The notes: a model not told the origin generated them from the letters alone. A DNA stretch of 64,000 nucleotides from Janthinobacterium sp051380735 (GCF_051380735.1 NZ_JBNYXQ010000001.1:868001-932000); one strand, 5' to 3'. Shown: positions 7,632 through 17,750, counted from the first letter of the stretch. Numbers and translations: made by a program.

Positions 7632-9134
7632 TTACGACACCAGCGTTTTGGAAATCGCGGTGGCGCAGGCTGCCAGGATGCTCTGTGGCAGCACGCCCAG
7701 TACCAGTACCAAGGCGCCGTTGGCGGCCAGCACGATGCGCATGTCGCCATGCACCACCAGCGCGCTGGTGTCGGTCGGCTCGTCGAACCACATCATCTTT
7801 ACCACGCGCAGGTAGTAGAACGCGCCGATCAGCGAGAACAGCACGGCAACGACGGTCAGCCAGATCTGGCCCGTGCCCAGCACAACAGCCAGCACCGAGT
7901 ACTTGGCCATGAAGCCCATCAATGGTGGCACGCCGGCCAGCGAGAACATGAAGGCAGTCATCACCAGTGCGAAGATCGGGCTGCGTTTGCCCAGGCCCTT
8001 GAAGTCGGCCAGTTCTTCCGCCTCGAAGCCGTTGCGGGCCAGCAGCATGATTACGCCGAAGGTACCGAGCGTGGTAAACACATAGGTCACGACGTAGTAC
8101 ATGGCTGCGCCATAGGCGGTGGCCGCACCGGTAGCGTTCAGCACGCCGGTGGCTTCGGTAAAGGTACCCGACAGCAAGCCCAGCAGCACGAAGCCCATCT
8201 GTGCAATCGTCGAGTAAGCCAGCATGCGCTTCAGGTTGGTCTGTGCGATCGCGGTGAAGTTACCGATTGCCAGCGACATCACGGCCAGCACCATCAGCAT
8301 CTGTTGCCAGTCGCGTGCCAGTGGCAGCAGGCCTTCAGCCAGCAAGCGCAGGCAGATGGCGAACGCGGCCAGTTTTGGCGCCGCGCCCAGCAGCAACGTC
8401 ACTGCCGTTGGCGAACCCTGATACACGTCAGGCACCCACATGTGGAATGGCACCACGCCCAGTTTGAAAGCCAGGCCGGCAACCAGGAACACCAGGCCGA
8501 AGACCATGATGGTGTGGTTTTCCTTGCCCGTTTCCAGAATCGCGCGTACTGCGTTCAGGTCCAGCGTGCCGGTCGCGCCGTACAGCATCGAGATACCGTA
8601 CAACATGAAGCCGGAAGCCAGCGCACCGAGGATGAAGTATTTCATCGCCGCTTCGGTGGCCTTGGCGTTATCACGGCGCAAGGCGATCAGCGCGTACAGC
8701 GAAAGCGACATCAGTTCCAGACCCAGGTAGATGATCAGGAAGCTGTTGGCCGAGATCATGATCATCTGACCCAGCAGTGCAAACAGGGCCAGCACGTAGA
8801 ACTCGCCGCCCAGATTACCCGACAGCATGGTGCGGTCGGTAGCATAACTGCGTGAGTAGATCAGGGTCATGGCGACGGCGCCATACGAGAACAGTTTCAG
8901 CAACTGCGACATCGGGTCCGACACGAACATGTTGTGGAACGTGTAGACAGTGGTGCCGGCGTTGAAGTCGCCCACGGTCAGCAAGGCGCAGCCGGCCAGG
9001 GTCAGCAGCGACAGCGCATAGGTGATCGAACGCTTTGCCGCAGGCAAGAACATATCGATCAGCAGGATCGCCGAGGTGGCGATCAGCAGAAAGATTTCCG
9101 CGTACAGCGGTACCAGATTGGGTGAAGTAGTCAT
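7632..9134 (-). CDS. nuoN: NADH-quinone oxidoreductase subunit N
   Basis: 500 residues and about 14 transmembrane helices. This is one of the three antiporter-like (MrpD-type) proton-pumping subunits of complex I in the inner membrane. Family stretches include SLSLYALIALRRDN, FKLGVVPFHMWVPDVYQGSPTAVT and NLKRMLAYSTIAQMGF. These contain the conserved lysines and the proline-broken helices of the proton channel. It is the last complex I gene in the operon, 16 bases from nuoM. Confidence 0.97.
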   Translation of the reverse strand: MTTSPNLVPLYAEIFLLIATSAILLIDMFLPAAKRSITYALSLLTLAGCALLTVGDFNAGTTVYTFHNMFVSDPMSQLLKLFSYGAVAMTLIYSRSYATDRTMLSGNLGGEFYVLALFALLGQMIMISANSFLIIYLGLELMSLSLYALIALRRDNAKATEAAMKYFILGALASGFMLYGISMLYGATGTLDLNAVRAILETGKENHTIMVFGLVFLVAGLAFKLGVVPFHMWVPDVYQGSPTAVTLLLGAAPKLAAFAICLRLLAEGLLPLARDWQQMLMVLAVMSLAIGNFTAIAQTNLKRMLAYSTIAQMGFVLLGLLSGTFTEATGVLNATGAATAYGAAMYYVVTYVFTTLGTFGVIMLLARNGFEAEELADFKGLGKRSPIFALVMTAFMFSLAGVPPLMGFMAKYSVLAVVLGTGQIWLTVVAVLFSLIGAFYYLRVVKMMWFDEPTDTSALVVHGDMRIVLAANGALVLVLGVLPQSILAACATAISKTLVS

Positions 9135-9150
9135 GTTATGGATCTTCTAA

Positions 9151-10653
9151 TTAAGGCGCCAGCTTGCCGGCATGCACGTGGGCCAGCAGGTCGGTCACCG
9201 AAGTCTGCATCGTGTCGGTGAACGGCGCTGGATACAGACCCATCACGAGCACGGCGATGGCCAGCACGGCAAGCATGAAGAATTCACGTTTGTTGATGTC
9301 GGTCAGTTCAGCCACATGCTTGTTCTTGATCTTGCCGAACACCACGCGCTTGGCCATCCACAGCGAGTAAGCCGCGCCCCAGATCAGTGCCGTTGCAGCC
9401 AGCAGGCCGATCCAGAAATTGAATTGCACCGCGCCCAGGATCACCATGAATTCGCCGACGAAACCGGAGGTCGCCGGCAAGCCGCAGTTGGCCATCGAGA
9501 ACAGCACGAAGAAGGCAGCAAACTTCGGCATGCGGTTCACGACACCGCCGTAGTCCGCGATGTTACGGGTATGCATGCGGTCATACAGCACGCCGATGCA
9601 CAGAAACATGGCGCCCGAGATAAAGCCGTGCGACACCATCTGCACGATACCGCCCTGCACCGAGATGTCGTTGAACATGAAAAAGCCCAGGGTGACGAAA
9701 CCCATGTGGGCGATCGACGAGTAGGCAACCAGTTTTTTCATGTCGGTCTGTACCAGCGCTACCAGGCCGACGTAGATCACGGCGATCAGCGACAGCGCGA
9801 TCATGAAGCCCGACAGGTAGTGGCTGGCGTCCGGCGTGATCGGCAGCGAGAAACGCAGGAAACCGTAGGCGCCCAGTTTCAGCATGATGGCGGCCAGCAC
9901 GGCCGAACCACCGGTAGGCGCTTCGACGTGGACGTCCGGCAGCCAGGTGTGGACCGGGAACATCGGCACCTTGACGGCAAACGCCATCAGGAAGGCGATA
10001 AAGATAAAGATCTGTTCGCGCATCGACAGCTTGAAGGCATGCCATTCGAGGATGTCGAAGGTGCCGGTTTTCGAGCGCAGGTAGATGATCGCAACCAAGG
10101 TCAGCAGCGAACCGAAGAAGGTGTACAGGAAGAACTTGAACGAGGCGTACACACGGTTCGAACCACCCCAGATACCGATAATGATGTACATCGGGATCAG
10201 GGTCGCTTCAAAGAAGAAGTAGAACAGCAGGCCGTCCATGGCGCAGAACACGCCGATCATCAGGCCGGACAGGATCAGGAAGGCACCCATGTACTGGGCG
10301 ATGCGCTTCTCGATCACCTGCCAGGCCGAGATCACCACGATGACCGTAATAAAGGCGGTCAGCGGCACGAACCACAGCGACAGGCCGTCGATACCGAGCG
10401 AGTACCAGATATTGAAAGTTTCTATCCAGGGAGCTTTCTCGACGAACTGCATGCCGTGCGCGGCATTGTCGAAATGCTGGATCAGCGGCAAGGTGCACAG
10501 CATGCTGAGCACCGCGCCAGCCAGCGACAGCCAGCGGGTAAAACCCGCTTTGCTGTCACGGCCGAGAGCCAGGACCAGGACGCCGCAAATGATCGGCACC
10601 CAGATCGACAGACTCAGGTAAGGAGGTAGTGTAGAAATCGTAGACTGCATCAT
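9151..10653 (-). CDS. nuoM: NADH-quinone oxidoreductase subunit M
   Basis: 500 residues, polytopic. An antiporter-like proton-pumping subunit of complex I. Hallmarks are AFAVKVPMFPVHTWLPDVHVEAPTGGS (the conserved discontinuous helix region), TDMKKLVAYSSIAHMGF and SHGFISGAMFLCIGVLYDR. Two consecutive ATG codons at the start (10653 and 10650) make the first residue ambiguous by one. It sits between nuoL and nuoN. Confidence 0.97.
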   Translation of the reverse strand: MMQSTISTLPPYLSLSIWVPIICGVLVLALGRDSKAGFTRWLSLAGAVLSMLCTLPLIQHFDNAAHGMQFVEKAPWIETFNIWYSLGIDGLSLWFVPLTAFITVIVVISAWQVIEKRIAQYMGAFLILSGLMIGVFCAMDGLLFYFFFEATLIPMYIIIGIWGGSNRVYASFKFFLYTFFGSLLTLVAIIYLRSKTGTFDILEWHAFKLSMREQIFIFIAFLMAFAVKVPMFPVHTWLPDVHVEAPTGGSAVLAAIMLKLGAYGFLRFSLPITPDASHYLSGFMIALSLIAVIYVGLVALVQTDMKKLVAYSSIAHMGFVTLGFFMFNDISVQGGIVQMVSHGFISGAMFLCIGVLYDRMHTRNIADYGGVVNRMPKFAAFFVLFSMANCGLPATSGFVGEFMVILGAVQFNFWIGLLAATALIWGAAYSLWMAKRVVFGKIKNKHVAELTDINKREFFMLAVLAIAVLVMGLYPAPFTDTMQTSVTDLLAHVHAGKLAP

Positions 10654-10682
10654 GGTTCTCAGTATTCTTTTATCAGGTCAGC

Positions 10683-12785
10683 TTACTTAGCGGGCCAGAA
10701 TGGCAGGAAATAGACCAGGGCAGCCAGCACGCCCAGGATCATCACGAACGCGTAGTGGTAGATGTAACCCGTCTGCAGTACACGCGACAGCGACGAGATC
10801 CAGCCAACCAGCTTGGCGCTGCCATTGACCAGCAGGCCGTCGATGAGCTTCTTGTCACCGAAGTTCCACAGGCCATTGCCCAACAGGCGGGCGCCGCCGG
10901 CAAACACGACTTCATTGAACTTGTCCATGTAGTACTTGTTGTCCAGCAGGGTGTGGATCGCATGGAACTTGGCAAAGAACCAGGCCGGTACGCGCGGATT
11001 GATCATGTAGCAGTAGTAAGCCGCAACCACACCGGACAGCGCCAGCCAGAACGGCGCCGTCGACAGGCCATGCAGCGCCATCGCGATCGCACCGTGGAAC
11101 TCATGCGACAGCTCTTCCATCGCAGGATGGTTTTCGCCGACAAAGATCACGCCCTTGAAGAAGTCGCCATGCAGCATGGGGCCGATGGTGAAATAGCCGA
11201 TCAGCAGCGAAGGAATCGCCAGCATCACCAGCGGGAACCAGACCACGAATGGCGATTCATGCGGCTTCTGGCCGGGGGCCAGGCCGTGGTGGGCGTGGTC
11301 GTCTTCCTCTTCCTCTTCATGATGGTCGTCATGCGCGTCGCCGTGGGCGCCATGGGCAGCTTTCGGTGCGTGATGGTCGTCATGACCGTGCGCGTGCGCC
11401 TGGCCAAAACGTTCCTTGCCGTGGAAGACCAGGAAATACATGCGGAACGAGTAGAAGGCGGTGACGAATACGCCAGCCAGCACGGCGAACTGGGCAAAGC
11501 CTGCGCCCCAGATATGGGTCGCTTCAACCGCTTCGATAATGCTGTCTTTCGAGTAGAAACCGGAGAACAGCGGCGTGCCGATCAGGGCCAGCGAACCGAT
11601 CAGCGACGTGATCCAGGTGATCGGCATGTATTTGCGCAGGCCACCCATGTTGCGGATGTCCTGGTCATGGTGCATGCCGATAATCACGGAACCGGCGCCC
11701 AGGAACAGCAGTGCCTTGAAGAATGCGTGGGTCATCAGGTGGAACACGGCCACAGAGTAGGCCGACGAGCCGAGCGCCACCGTCATGTAGCCCAGCTGCG
11801 ACAGGGTCGAGTAAGCCACCACGCGCTTGATGTCGTTCTGGATAATGCCCAGGAAACCCATGAACAGCGCCGTGATGGAACCGATCACCAGGATAAAGGA
11901 CAGGGCCGTGTCGGACAGTTCGAACAGCGGCGACATGCGCGAGACCATGAAGATACCGGCCGTCACCATGGTTGCGGCGTGGATCAGTGCCGAGATCGGG
12001 GTAGGACCTTCCATCGAGTCAGGCAACCAGACGTGCAGCGGGAACTGTGCCGATTTGCCCATCGCGCCGATAAACAGGCAGATGCAGGCAACGGTCAGCA
12101 GGGCCCAGTCGGTACCTGGCAGTGACAGCAGCGCCAGTGCTTCTTTCTTGGCGAATACTTCCTGGTAGTTCATGGTGCCGGCGTAAGCGAGCAGCAGGCC
12201 GATACCGAGGATAAAGCCGAAGTCGCCCACGCGGTTGACCAAAAAGGCCTTCATGTTGGCCACGATGGCGGTCGGGCGCTGGTACCAGAAACCGATCAGC
12301 AGGTAGGACACCAGGCCCACTGCTTCCCAACCGAAGAACAGTTGCAGGAAGTTGTTGGCCATGACCAGCATCAGCATCGAGAACGTGAACAGCGAGATGT
12401 AGGCGAAGAAGCGGTTGTAGCCTTCGTCGTCCTTCATGTAGCCGATCGTGTAGATGTGCACCATCAGCGAGACAAAGGTGACCACGCACATCATCATCGC
12501 CGACAGCGAATCGATCTGGAAGCCCACTTCCATCTTCAGGGTACCGATCGTCATCCAGTTATAGATCGTGCCATTGAATGTCGCGCCGTCCATCACTGCC
12601 AGCAGCGTCTGCACGGACAGGATGAACGCGATCAGTACGCCCAGGATCGTCGCGGTATGCGACGTCTTGCGACCGACCAAATTACCCAGGAACTGGGTGC
12701 CAAGCAAACCTGCAATCGCGGCACCGGCCAGCGGCGCCAGCGGTACGGCAAGAAGGAGGTTAGGGTTGAGGAGTTGCCCCGCCAT
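10683..12785 (-). CDS. nuoL: NADH-quinone oxidoreductase subunit L with His-rich insertion
   Basis: 700 residues, longer than E. coli NuoL (about 613). It is the distal antiporter-like subunit, and its C-terminal lateral helix runs along the membrane arm. Typical motifs are SAQFPLHVWLPDSMEGPTPISALIHAATMV and NDIKRVVAYSTLSQLGYM. At about residues 460-503 there is an extramembrane insertion very rich in His, Asp and Glu (pieces HAHGHDDHH, HGDAHDDHHEEEEEDDHAHH). This explains much of the extra length and could bind metal or buffer protons. The C-terminal transmembrane anchor ends FLPFWPAK. Confidence 0.97.
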   Translation of the reverse strand: MAGQLLNPNLLLAVPLAPLAGAAIAGLLGTQFLGNLVGRKTSHTATILGVLIAFILSVQTLLAVMDGATFNGTIYNWMTIGTLKMEVGFQIDSLSAMMMCVVTFVSLMVHIYTIGYMKDDEGYNRFFAYISLFTFSMLMLVMANNFLQLFFGWEAVGLVSYLLIGFWYQRPTAIVANMKAFLVNRVGDFGFILGIGLLLAYAGTMNYQEVFAKKEALALLSLPGTDWALLTVACICLFIGAMGKSAQFPLHVWLPDSMEGPTPISALIHAATMVTAGIFMVSRMSPLFELSDTALSFILVIGSITALFMGFLGIIQNDIKRVVAYSTLSQLGYMTVALGSSAYSVAVFHLMTHAFFKALLFLGAGSVIIGMHHDQDIRNMGGLRKYMPITWITSLIGSLALIGTPLFSGFYSKDSIIEAVEATHIWGAGFAQFAVLAGVFVTAFYSFRMYFLVFHGKERFGQAHAHGHDDHHAPKAAHGAHGDAHDDHHEEEEEDDHAHHGLAPGQKPHESPFVVWFPLVMLAIPSLLIGYFTIGPMLHGDFFKGVIFVGENHPAMEELSHEFHGAIAMALHGLSTAPFWLALSGVVAAYYCYMINPRVPAWFFAKFHAIHTLLDNKYYMDKFNEVVFAGGARLLGNGLWNFGDKKLIDGLLVNGSAKLVGWISSLSRVLQTGYIYHYAFVMILGVLAALVYFLPFWPAK

Positions 12786-12831
12786 GATGAACCTTAATCG
12801 TTATTATTCGAGAGATCGAGTCTGAAAAACA

Positions 12832-13140
12832 TCAGCCTTTGAGGCTGTCCAGGTCTTCGACGTTGATGGTATCCAGATTACGGAACATCACCACCAGAAT
12901 AGCCAGACCGATAGCCGACTCAGCGGCGGCAACCGTCAGGATGAAGAAAACGAAGATCTGACCGGCCGCGTCACCCAGGAAATGGGAAAACGCGATGAAA
13001 TTCATGTTCACCGCCAGCAGCATCAATTCGATTGCCATCAGCAATACGATGATGTTCTTGCGGTTCAGGAAAATACCGACGATCGAGATTGCGAACAGGA
13101 TCGCGCCCAGGACCAGAAAATGTGTCAGCGTAAGTGTCAT
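12832..13140 (-). CDS. nuoK: NADH-quinone oxidoreductase subunit K
   Basis: 102 residues and three transmembrane helices, the MrpC-like proton-translocating subunit. The two conserved membrane glutamates sit in the segments IVLLMAIELMLLAVNMNF and AAAESAIGLAILVVMFR. The start overlaps the nuoJ stop by ATGA. Confidence 0.97.
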   Translation of the reverse strand: MTLTLTHFLVLGAILFAISIVGIFLNRKNIIVLLMAIELMLLAVNMNFIAFSHFLGDAAGQIFVFFILTVAAAESAIGLAILVVMFRNLDTINVEDLDSLKG

Positions 13141-13766
13141 GGTGTCTCCTTAACTTCCGGCGCCGCAGGACGCTCGACAACCGGATCCATCTTGATAATC
13201 TTCAGGCGGTCGTTACGCTTGACGCGTACGGCATCGCCAGGAGCAAAATGCTTGGTGTCCTTGCGCTTGCGCAACGTCAATGCAACTGCGGCAACGATGG
13301 CCACCAGCAGCACGACAGCGGCGATCTCAAAGGCAAACACGTACTCGGTGTAGATCAGCAAGCCCAGTTCCTTGGTGCCGCCCAGGTTGATATTGGCCGG
13401 AGCGATGCTGGGCGAGAAGTTGCGGAAACCATGCCACAGCACGGCGGCCATTTCCAGCACGATGATCACGCCCACCGTCACGGACAAAGGCAGATAGCCC
13501 CAGAAACCTTCGCGCATGCGGTCGATATTGATATCGAGCATCATGACCACGAACAGGAACAGCACCATCACGGCGCCGACATACACCAGCACCAGCACGA
13601 TGGCCAGGAATTCCGCTTGCAGCAGCATCCAGATGCCTGCGGCCGAAAAGAAGGACAGTACCAGGAACAGCACTGCGTGGACCGGATTACGGGCCGTGAT
13701 GACGCGCGTCGCTGCCAGGATCAGGATCAGCGAGAAGGCGTAAAACAAAATTGTTTTAAAGTCCAT
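13137..13766 (-). CDS. nuoJ: NADH-quinone oxidoreductase subunit J
   Basis: 209 residues. The start is taken at 13766 (MDFKTILFYAFSLILILAA) because the family begins there; the open frame runs 16 codons further with a soluble, unrelated stretch. Five membrane helices follow, with the conserved ARNPVHAVLFLVLSFFSAAGIWMLLQAEFLAIVLVLVYVGAVMVLFLFVVMML region that forms the pi-bulge helix of complex I. The C-terminal tail is cytoplasmic and charged. The ribosome site is weak. Coupled to nuoK by ATGA. Confidence 0.95.
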   Translation of the reverse strand: MDFKTILFYAFSLILILAATRVITARNPVHAVLFLVLSFFSAAGIWMLLQAEFLAIVLVLVYVGAVMVLFLFVVMMLDINIDRMREGFWGYLPLSVTVGVIIVLEMAAVLWHGFRNFSPSIAPANINLGGTKELGLLIYTEYVFAFEIAAVVLLVAIVAAVALTLRKRKDTKHFAPGDAVRVKRNDRLKIIKMDPVVERPAAPEVKETP

Positions 13767-13831
13767 AAAAAACCCAAGAGACGTACAGATGAACGAAGGG
13801 TGCGCCGCAGCCATCGGCTACGGCGCCTCCA

Positions 13832-14320
13832 TCAGCGATAAGGTGCGTCGGCGGCGCGTGCGGCGGCGATTTCGTTTTCATAACGATCGCCCACGGCCAG
13901 CAACATCTCTTTCGTGTAATACAAATCGCCGCGTTTCTCGCCGTGGTATTCCAGCACGTGCGTTTCGACGATCGAATCGACCGGGCAGGATTCTTCGCAG
14001 AAACCGCAGAAGATGCACTTGGTCAAATCGATATCGTAGCGCGTGGTACGGCGTGAACCGTCGTCACGCTGCTCCGATTCGATCGTGATGGCCATCGCCG
14101 GGCAAACTGCTTCGCACAGTTTGCAGGCGATGCAACGTTCTTCGCCGTTCGGGTAGCGGCGCAGCGCGTGCAAGCCACGAAAGCGCGGCGAGATCGGTGT
14201 CTTCTCTTCCGGGAATTGCACCGTGATCTTGCGCGAAAACATGTACTTGCCAGTCAGCGCCATGCCCTTGATCAGCTCGCCTAACAGGAGGCTGCTGAAA
14301 AAATCTTTTACCTTATCCAT
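13832..14320 (-). CDS. nuoI: NADH-quinone oxidoreductase subunit I (2 x 4Fe-4S)
   Basis: 162 residues. It carries clusters N6a and N6b, bound by two CxxCxxCxxxCP motifs: Cys63/66/69/73 and Cys102/105/108/112. The N-terminal amphipathic part (FFSSLLLGELIKGMALTGKYMFSRKIT) anchors the protein at the membrane arm. The start at 14320 fits the family, although the frame is open for 33 further codons inside nuoH. It passes electrons from NuoG to NuoB. Confidence 0.97.
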   Translation of the reverse strand: MDKVKDFFSSLLLGELIKGMALTGKYMFSRKITVQFPEEKTPISPRFRGLHALRRYPNGEERCIACKLCEAVCPAMAITIESEQRDDGSRRTTRYDIDLTKCIFCGFCEESCPVDSIVETHVLEYHGEKRGDLYYTKEMLLAVGDRYENEIAAARAADAPYR

Positions 14321-14334
14321 TCGTATGCACTCTC

Positions 14335-15417
14335 TTACTTCCAAATATTCCAGGATGTCTGCATCCAGGCAGCGACGAAGACCAGGTAGACCAGCGTCAG
14401 CGGGATAAATACTTTCCAACCGAGGCGCATGATCTGATCATAGCGGTAGCGGGGGAAAGTACCACGCACCCAGACGAACAGCGAAACGATAAAGAAGGTT
14501 TTTGCAAACAGCCAGAAGAAGCCGCCGAAACCACCCCAGAACTCGAGGAAGCCGAACGGTGCAGACCAGCCGCCCAGGAACATGATCGAAGCCAGGGCGC
14601 CGATCAGTATCATGTTGGCGTATTCGGCCAGCATGAACATGGCGTAAGCCATGCCCGAATATTCGACCATGTGGCCGGCCACGATTTCCGACTCGCCCTC
14701 GACCACGTCGAACGGGTGGCGGTTCGCCTCAGCCAGGCCGGAAACCAGGTATATCACGAACATCGGCAGCAGCGGCAGCCAGTTCCACGACAGGAAATTT
14801 ACGCCCTTGTCGGCAAAGTAGCCGATCTGCTGGCCGCCGACGATGTCGATGAAGTTCAGGCTGCCCGACACCATCAGCACGATTACCATCACGAAACCCA
14901 TCGGGATTTCATACGAGATCATCTGTGCCGAAGCGCGCATCGCGCCCATGAACGAGTACTTCGAGTTCGACGCCCAGCCGGCGATGATGATGCCGTAGAC
15001 TTCCATCGAGGTAATCGCCAGCAGCAGCAGCAGGCCGGCGTTGACATTGGCCAGCACCGCTTCCGGGCCGAATGGCACGACCGACCAGGCGGCCAGGGCC
15101 GGCATGATGGTCATGATAGGACCGATCACGAACAGGCCTTTGGCGGCCTTTGACGGGATGATAATCTCTTTGAACAAGAGTTTGAGCGCATCGGCGATCG
15201 GCTGTAGCAGGCCCAGGGGCCCCACGCGGTTCGGACCGACACGAATCTGGATCCAGCCGATCAGCTTGCGTTCCCACAGGGTGGCGTAAGCAACCAGGCC
15301 CATCAGCGGCAACAGCACGCACAGGATCTTGATCAGGGTCCAGAAGAACGGCCAGGTCACGCCCAGCAAGTTCTGGCCGCCGGTATTGATGACGTTTACA
15401 AATTCAGGCAGCGCCAT
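14335..15417 (-). CDS. nuoH: NADH-quinone oxidoreductase subunit H
   Basis: 360 residues and eight or more transmembrane helices. This subunit forms the quinone-access channel with NuoB and NuoD. Signatures are ERKLIGWIQIRVGPNRVGPLGLLQPIADALKLLFKE, then SKYSFMGAMRASAQMISYE and the acidic loop GLAEANRHPFDVVEGESEIVAGHMVEYSGM. The ATG lies on the TGA of nuoG (one-base overlap), so translation is coupled. Confidence 0.97.
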   Translation of the reverse strand: MALPEFVNVINTGGQNLLGVTWPFFWTLIKILCVLLPLMGLVAYATLWERKLIGWIQIRVGPNRVGPLGLLQPIADALKLLFKEIIIPSKAAKGLFVIGPIMTIMPALAAWSVVPFGPEAVLANVNAGLLLLLAITSMEVYGIIIAGWASNSKYSFMGAMRASAQMISYEIPMGFVMVIVLMVSGSLNFIDIVGGQQIGYFADKGVNFLSWNWLPLLPMFVIYLVSGLAEANRHPFDVVEGESEIVAGHMVEYSGMAYAMFMLAEYANMILIGALASIMFLGGWSAPFGFLEFWGGFGGFFWLFAKTFFIVSLFVWVRGTFPRYRYDQIMRLGWKVFIPLTLVYLVFVAAWMQTSWNIWK

Positions 15418-17750
15418 CAGATGTTCCCCTCTGCTGTTTCAACTGTGATGTCACCGAACATGCCACCCAGGCGAGCGGTCGAGGCATGCGCCGCCGACAC
15501 TTTCACCACATTGGCTGGCAAGCCGGCATGGATGGCCGCCACCAGGATGGCACTGCCGGAACCCTGCGCGACCTTGACCTTGTCGCCGGCCTTGATACCC
15601 AGCTGGCTGGCCAGTGCTGGCGACAGATGGGCTTGCGGCGCAGCGCCGTCGGCCGTGCGCAGCAAAGGCTCGGAGCGGCGTACCAGCGCGTCGGCGAAAT
15701 AGATCGGCACGTCGGCGATGCGTTGCAGCGCAGGTGAAGCTGGTGCGTAGCTGGCCGCTGCCGGGGCATTTTTTGCGATATTGTTCAGCTGAGCCGACAG
15801 GTCGGTCACGCCAACGCCAAACGCTTCGTCGCGGATCGCTTCCGAGGTGTCGTAGTCGAAACCTGGCAGGCCGAGGATATTGCCCAGCACGCGCAGCACT
15901 TTCCACGCCGGACGGGTTTCCGCCAGCGGTTTCACGGTGCCGTTGAAGCTTTGCGCGCGGCCTTCGCAGTTCACGAACGTACCCGAGGTTTCGGCGAACG
16001 GCGCGATCGGCAGCAGCACATCGGCGTAATCCATGCCGTGCTTGAAGGCCGACATGGCAACCACCATGTCGGCGCCGTCGAGCGCAGCGCGGGCTGCCTG
16101 AGGATTGGCAGCATCGAGTTCCGGCTCGGCGTGCAGCAGCACGTAGGCTTTTTTCGGCACCGCAAACGCGGCTTGCACATTTGTGCGCGGCTTGGCGACC
16201 AGGTGCGCACCAACCGTGTTGGCCGCTTCCGTCAGGTAACCGAGCGTGGCGCCGGTCTGTTCGGCGATCCATTGCGCGGCAGCGTGCAGTTGCGACGCTT
16301 GCGGGTGCTGCGTTGCCGCGTTACCCAGCAAGATGGCGCCATGGTCGCCGGCCATCAGGCTGGCGGCGATATTGACGGCCACGTCCGACGCGTTGATTGC
16401 GTCGAAACCGGCAGGTGCGGCGATGTCCTTGGCTTTCGCCACGGCAACCACCACTTCCGACAAGGCGGCCAGCCAGTCGCTCGGCGCGACTATCATCTTG
16501 TTGGCGATATTGATCAGTTGCTCATCGTCGGACGCGTGCAGGATCGACAGCTTGGCGCCGCTCTTGACCGAAGCGCGCAGACGCGTGGCCAGCAGCGGAT
16601 GGTCCTTGCGCAGGAAGGAGCCGATAACGAAGGCGCGCTTGATCTGGCCAAATTCGCTGATCGGCATGCCCAGCCATGGTTTGACATTGGCGTCGAGCGC
16701 GAAGTCGGTCTGGCGCAGGCGGAAGTCGACGTGCTCGGAACCGAGACCGTTGACGACTTTTTGCAGCAGCACCAGTTCTTCCACGGTCGAATGCGGCGTG
16801 GCCAGCGCGGCGATGGCGTCGGCGCCATGCTCGTGCTTGATGTTTTTCAGGCCGTGCGCCACGTATTCCAGCGCGGTTTGCCAATCGACTTCTTTCCACT
16901 CGTTGCCCTGCTTCAGCATGGGCGAAGTCAGGCGTTCGGCACTGTCCAGCGCTTCATACGAGAAACGGTCCTTGTCCGAGATCCAGCATTCGTTGACAGC
17001 TTCGTTTTCCAGCGGCAGCACGCGCTTGACCTTGCCAGCTTTCACTTGCACGATCAGGTTGGCGCCCAGGCCGTCATGCGGGCTGACCGATTTGCGGCGC
17101 GACAGTTCCCAGGTACGGGCGCTGTAGCGGAACGGTTTCGAGGTCAGGGCACCAACCGGGCACAGGTCGATCATGTTGCCCGACAGTTCGGAGTCGACCG
17201 TCTGGCCCACAAAGGAGACGATTTCCGAATGTTCGCCGCGGCCGATCATTCCCAGTTCCATCACGCCGGCCACTTCCTGGCCAAAGCGTACGCAGCGGGT
17301 GCACTGGATGCAGCGCGCCATCTCTTGCATCGACACCAGCGGGCCGGCTTCCTTCGGCTTGACGACGCGCTTGTCTTCCTTATAGCGCGATTCGCTTTTG
17401 CCGTAGCCGACTGCCAGATCCTGCAACTGGCATTCGCCGCCCTGATCGCAGATAGGGCAATCGAGCGGGTGGTTAATCAACAGGAATTCCATCACCGACT
17501 TCTGTGCCTGCACAGCTTTATCGCTGGCGGAGCGCACGATCATGCCGGCGCTGACCGGGGTCGCGCAAGCGGGCAAAGGCTTCGGCGCCTTTTCCACTTC
17601 GACCAGGCACATGCGGCAGTTCGCTGCGATCGACAATTTCTTGTGATAGCAGAAGTGCGGAATGTAAGTTCCCAATTTGTTGGCGGCGTCCATCACCATG
17701 CTACCAGCAGGGACTTCGACTTTTTTGCCGTCTATTTCGATTTCAACCAT
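15417..17750 (-). CDS. nuoG: NADH-quinone oxidoreductase subunit G
   Basis: 777 residues, peripheral arm. N-terminal 2Fe-2S site with Cys34/45/48/62. The His-ligated 4Fe-4S N5 site is His94, Cys98/101/107 (HPLDCPICDQGGEC). The next 4Fe-4S site is Cys147/150/153/197 (CIQCTRC...LCPVGAL). The remaining ~550 residues are a molybdopterin-oxidoreductase-like domain that has lost its cofactor in this family. I do not see the extra N7 cluster motif (CxxCxxxCx27C) found in E. coli NuoG. Confidence 0.97.
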   Translation of the reverse strand: MVEIEIDGKKVEVPAGSMVMDAANKLGTYIPHFCYHKKLSIAANCRMCLVEVEKAPKPLPACATPVSAGMIVRSASDKAVQAQKSVMEFLLINHPLDCPICDQGGECQLQDLAVGYGKSESRYKEDKRVVKPKEAGPLVSMQEMARCIQCTRCVRFGQEVAGVMELGMIGRGEHSEIVSFVGQTVDSELSGNMIDLCPVGALTSKPFRYSARTWELSRRKSVSPHDGLGANLIVQVKAGKVKRVLPLENEAVNECWISDKDRFSYEALDSAERLTSPMLKQGNEWKEVDWQTALEYVAHGLKNIKHEHGADAIAALATPHSTVEELVLLQKVVNGLGSEHVDFRLRQTDFALDANVKPWLGMPISEFGQIKRAFVIGSFLRKDHPLLATRLRASVKSGAKLSILHASDDEQLINIANKMIVAPSDWLAALSEVVVAVAKAKDIAAPAGFDAINASDVAVNIAASLMAGDHGAILLGNAATQHPQASQLHAAAQWIAEQTGATLGYLTEAANTVGAHLVAKPRTNVQAAFAVPKKAYVLLHAEPELDAANPQAARAALDGADMVVAMSAFKHGMDYADVLLPIAPFAETSGTFVNCEGRAQSFNGTVKPLAETRPAWKVLRVLGNILGLPGFDYDTSEAIRDEAFGVGVTDLSAQLNNIAKNAPAAASYAPASPALQRIADVPIYFADALVRRSEPLLRTADGAAPQAHLSPALASQLGIKAGDKVKVAQGSGSAILVAAIHAGLPANVVKVSAAHASTARLGGMFGDITVETAEGNI

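Noticed and set aside
7404..10629. Two open frames of more than 480 codons on the plus strand across nuoN and nuoM
   Set aside because: Antisense to intact complex I subunits, with extreme His/Gln-rich composition and no sensible protein features.
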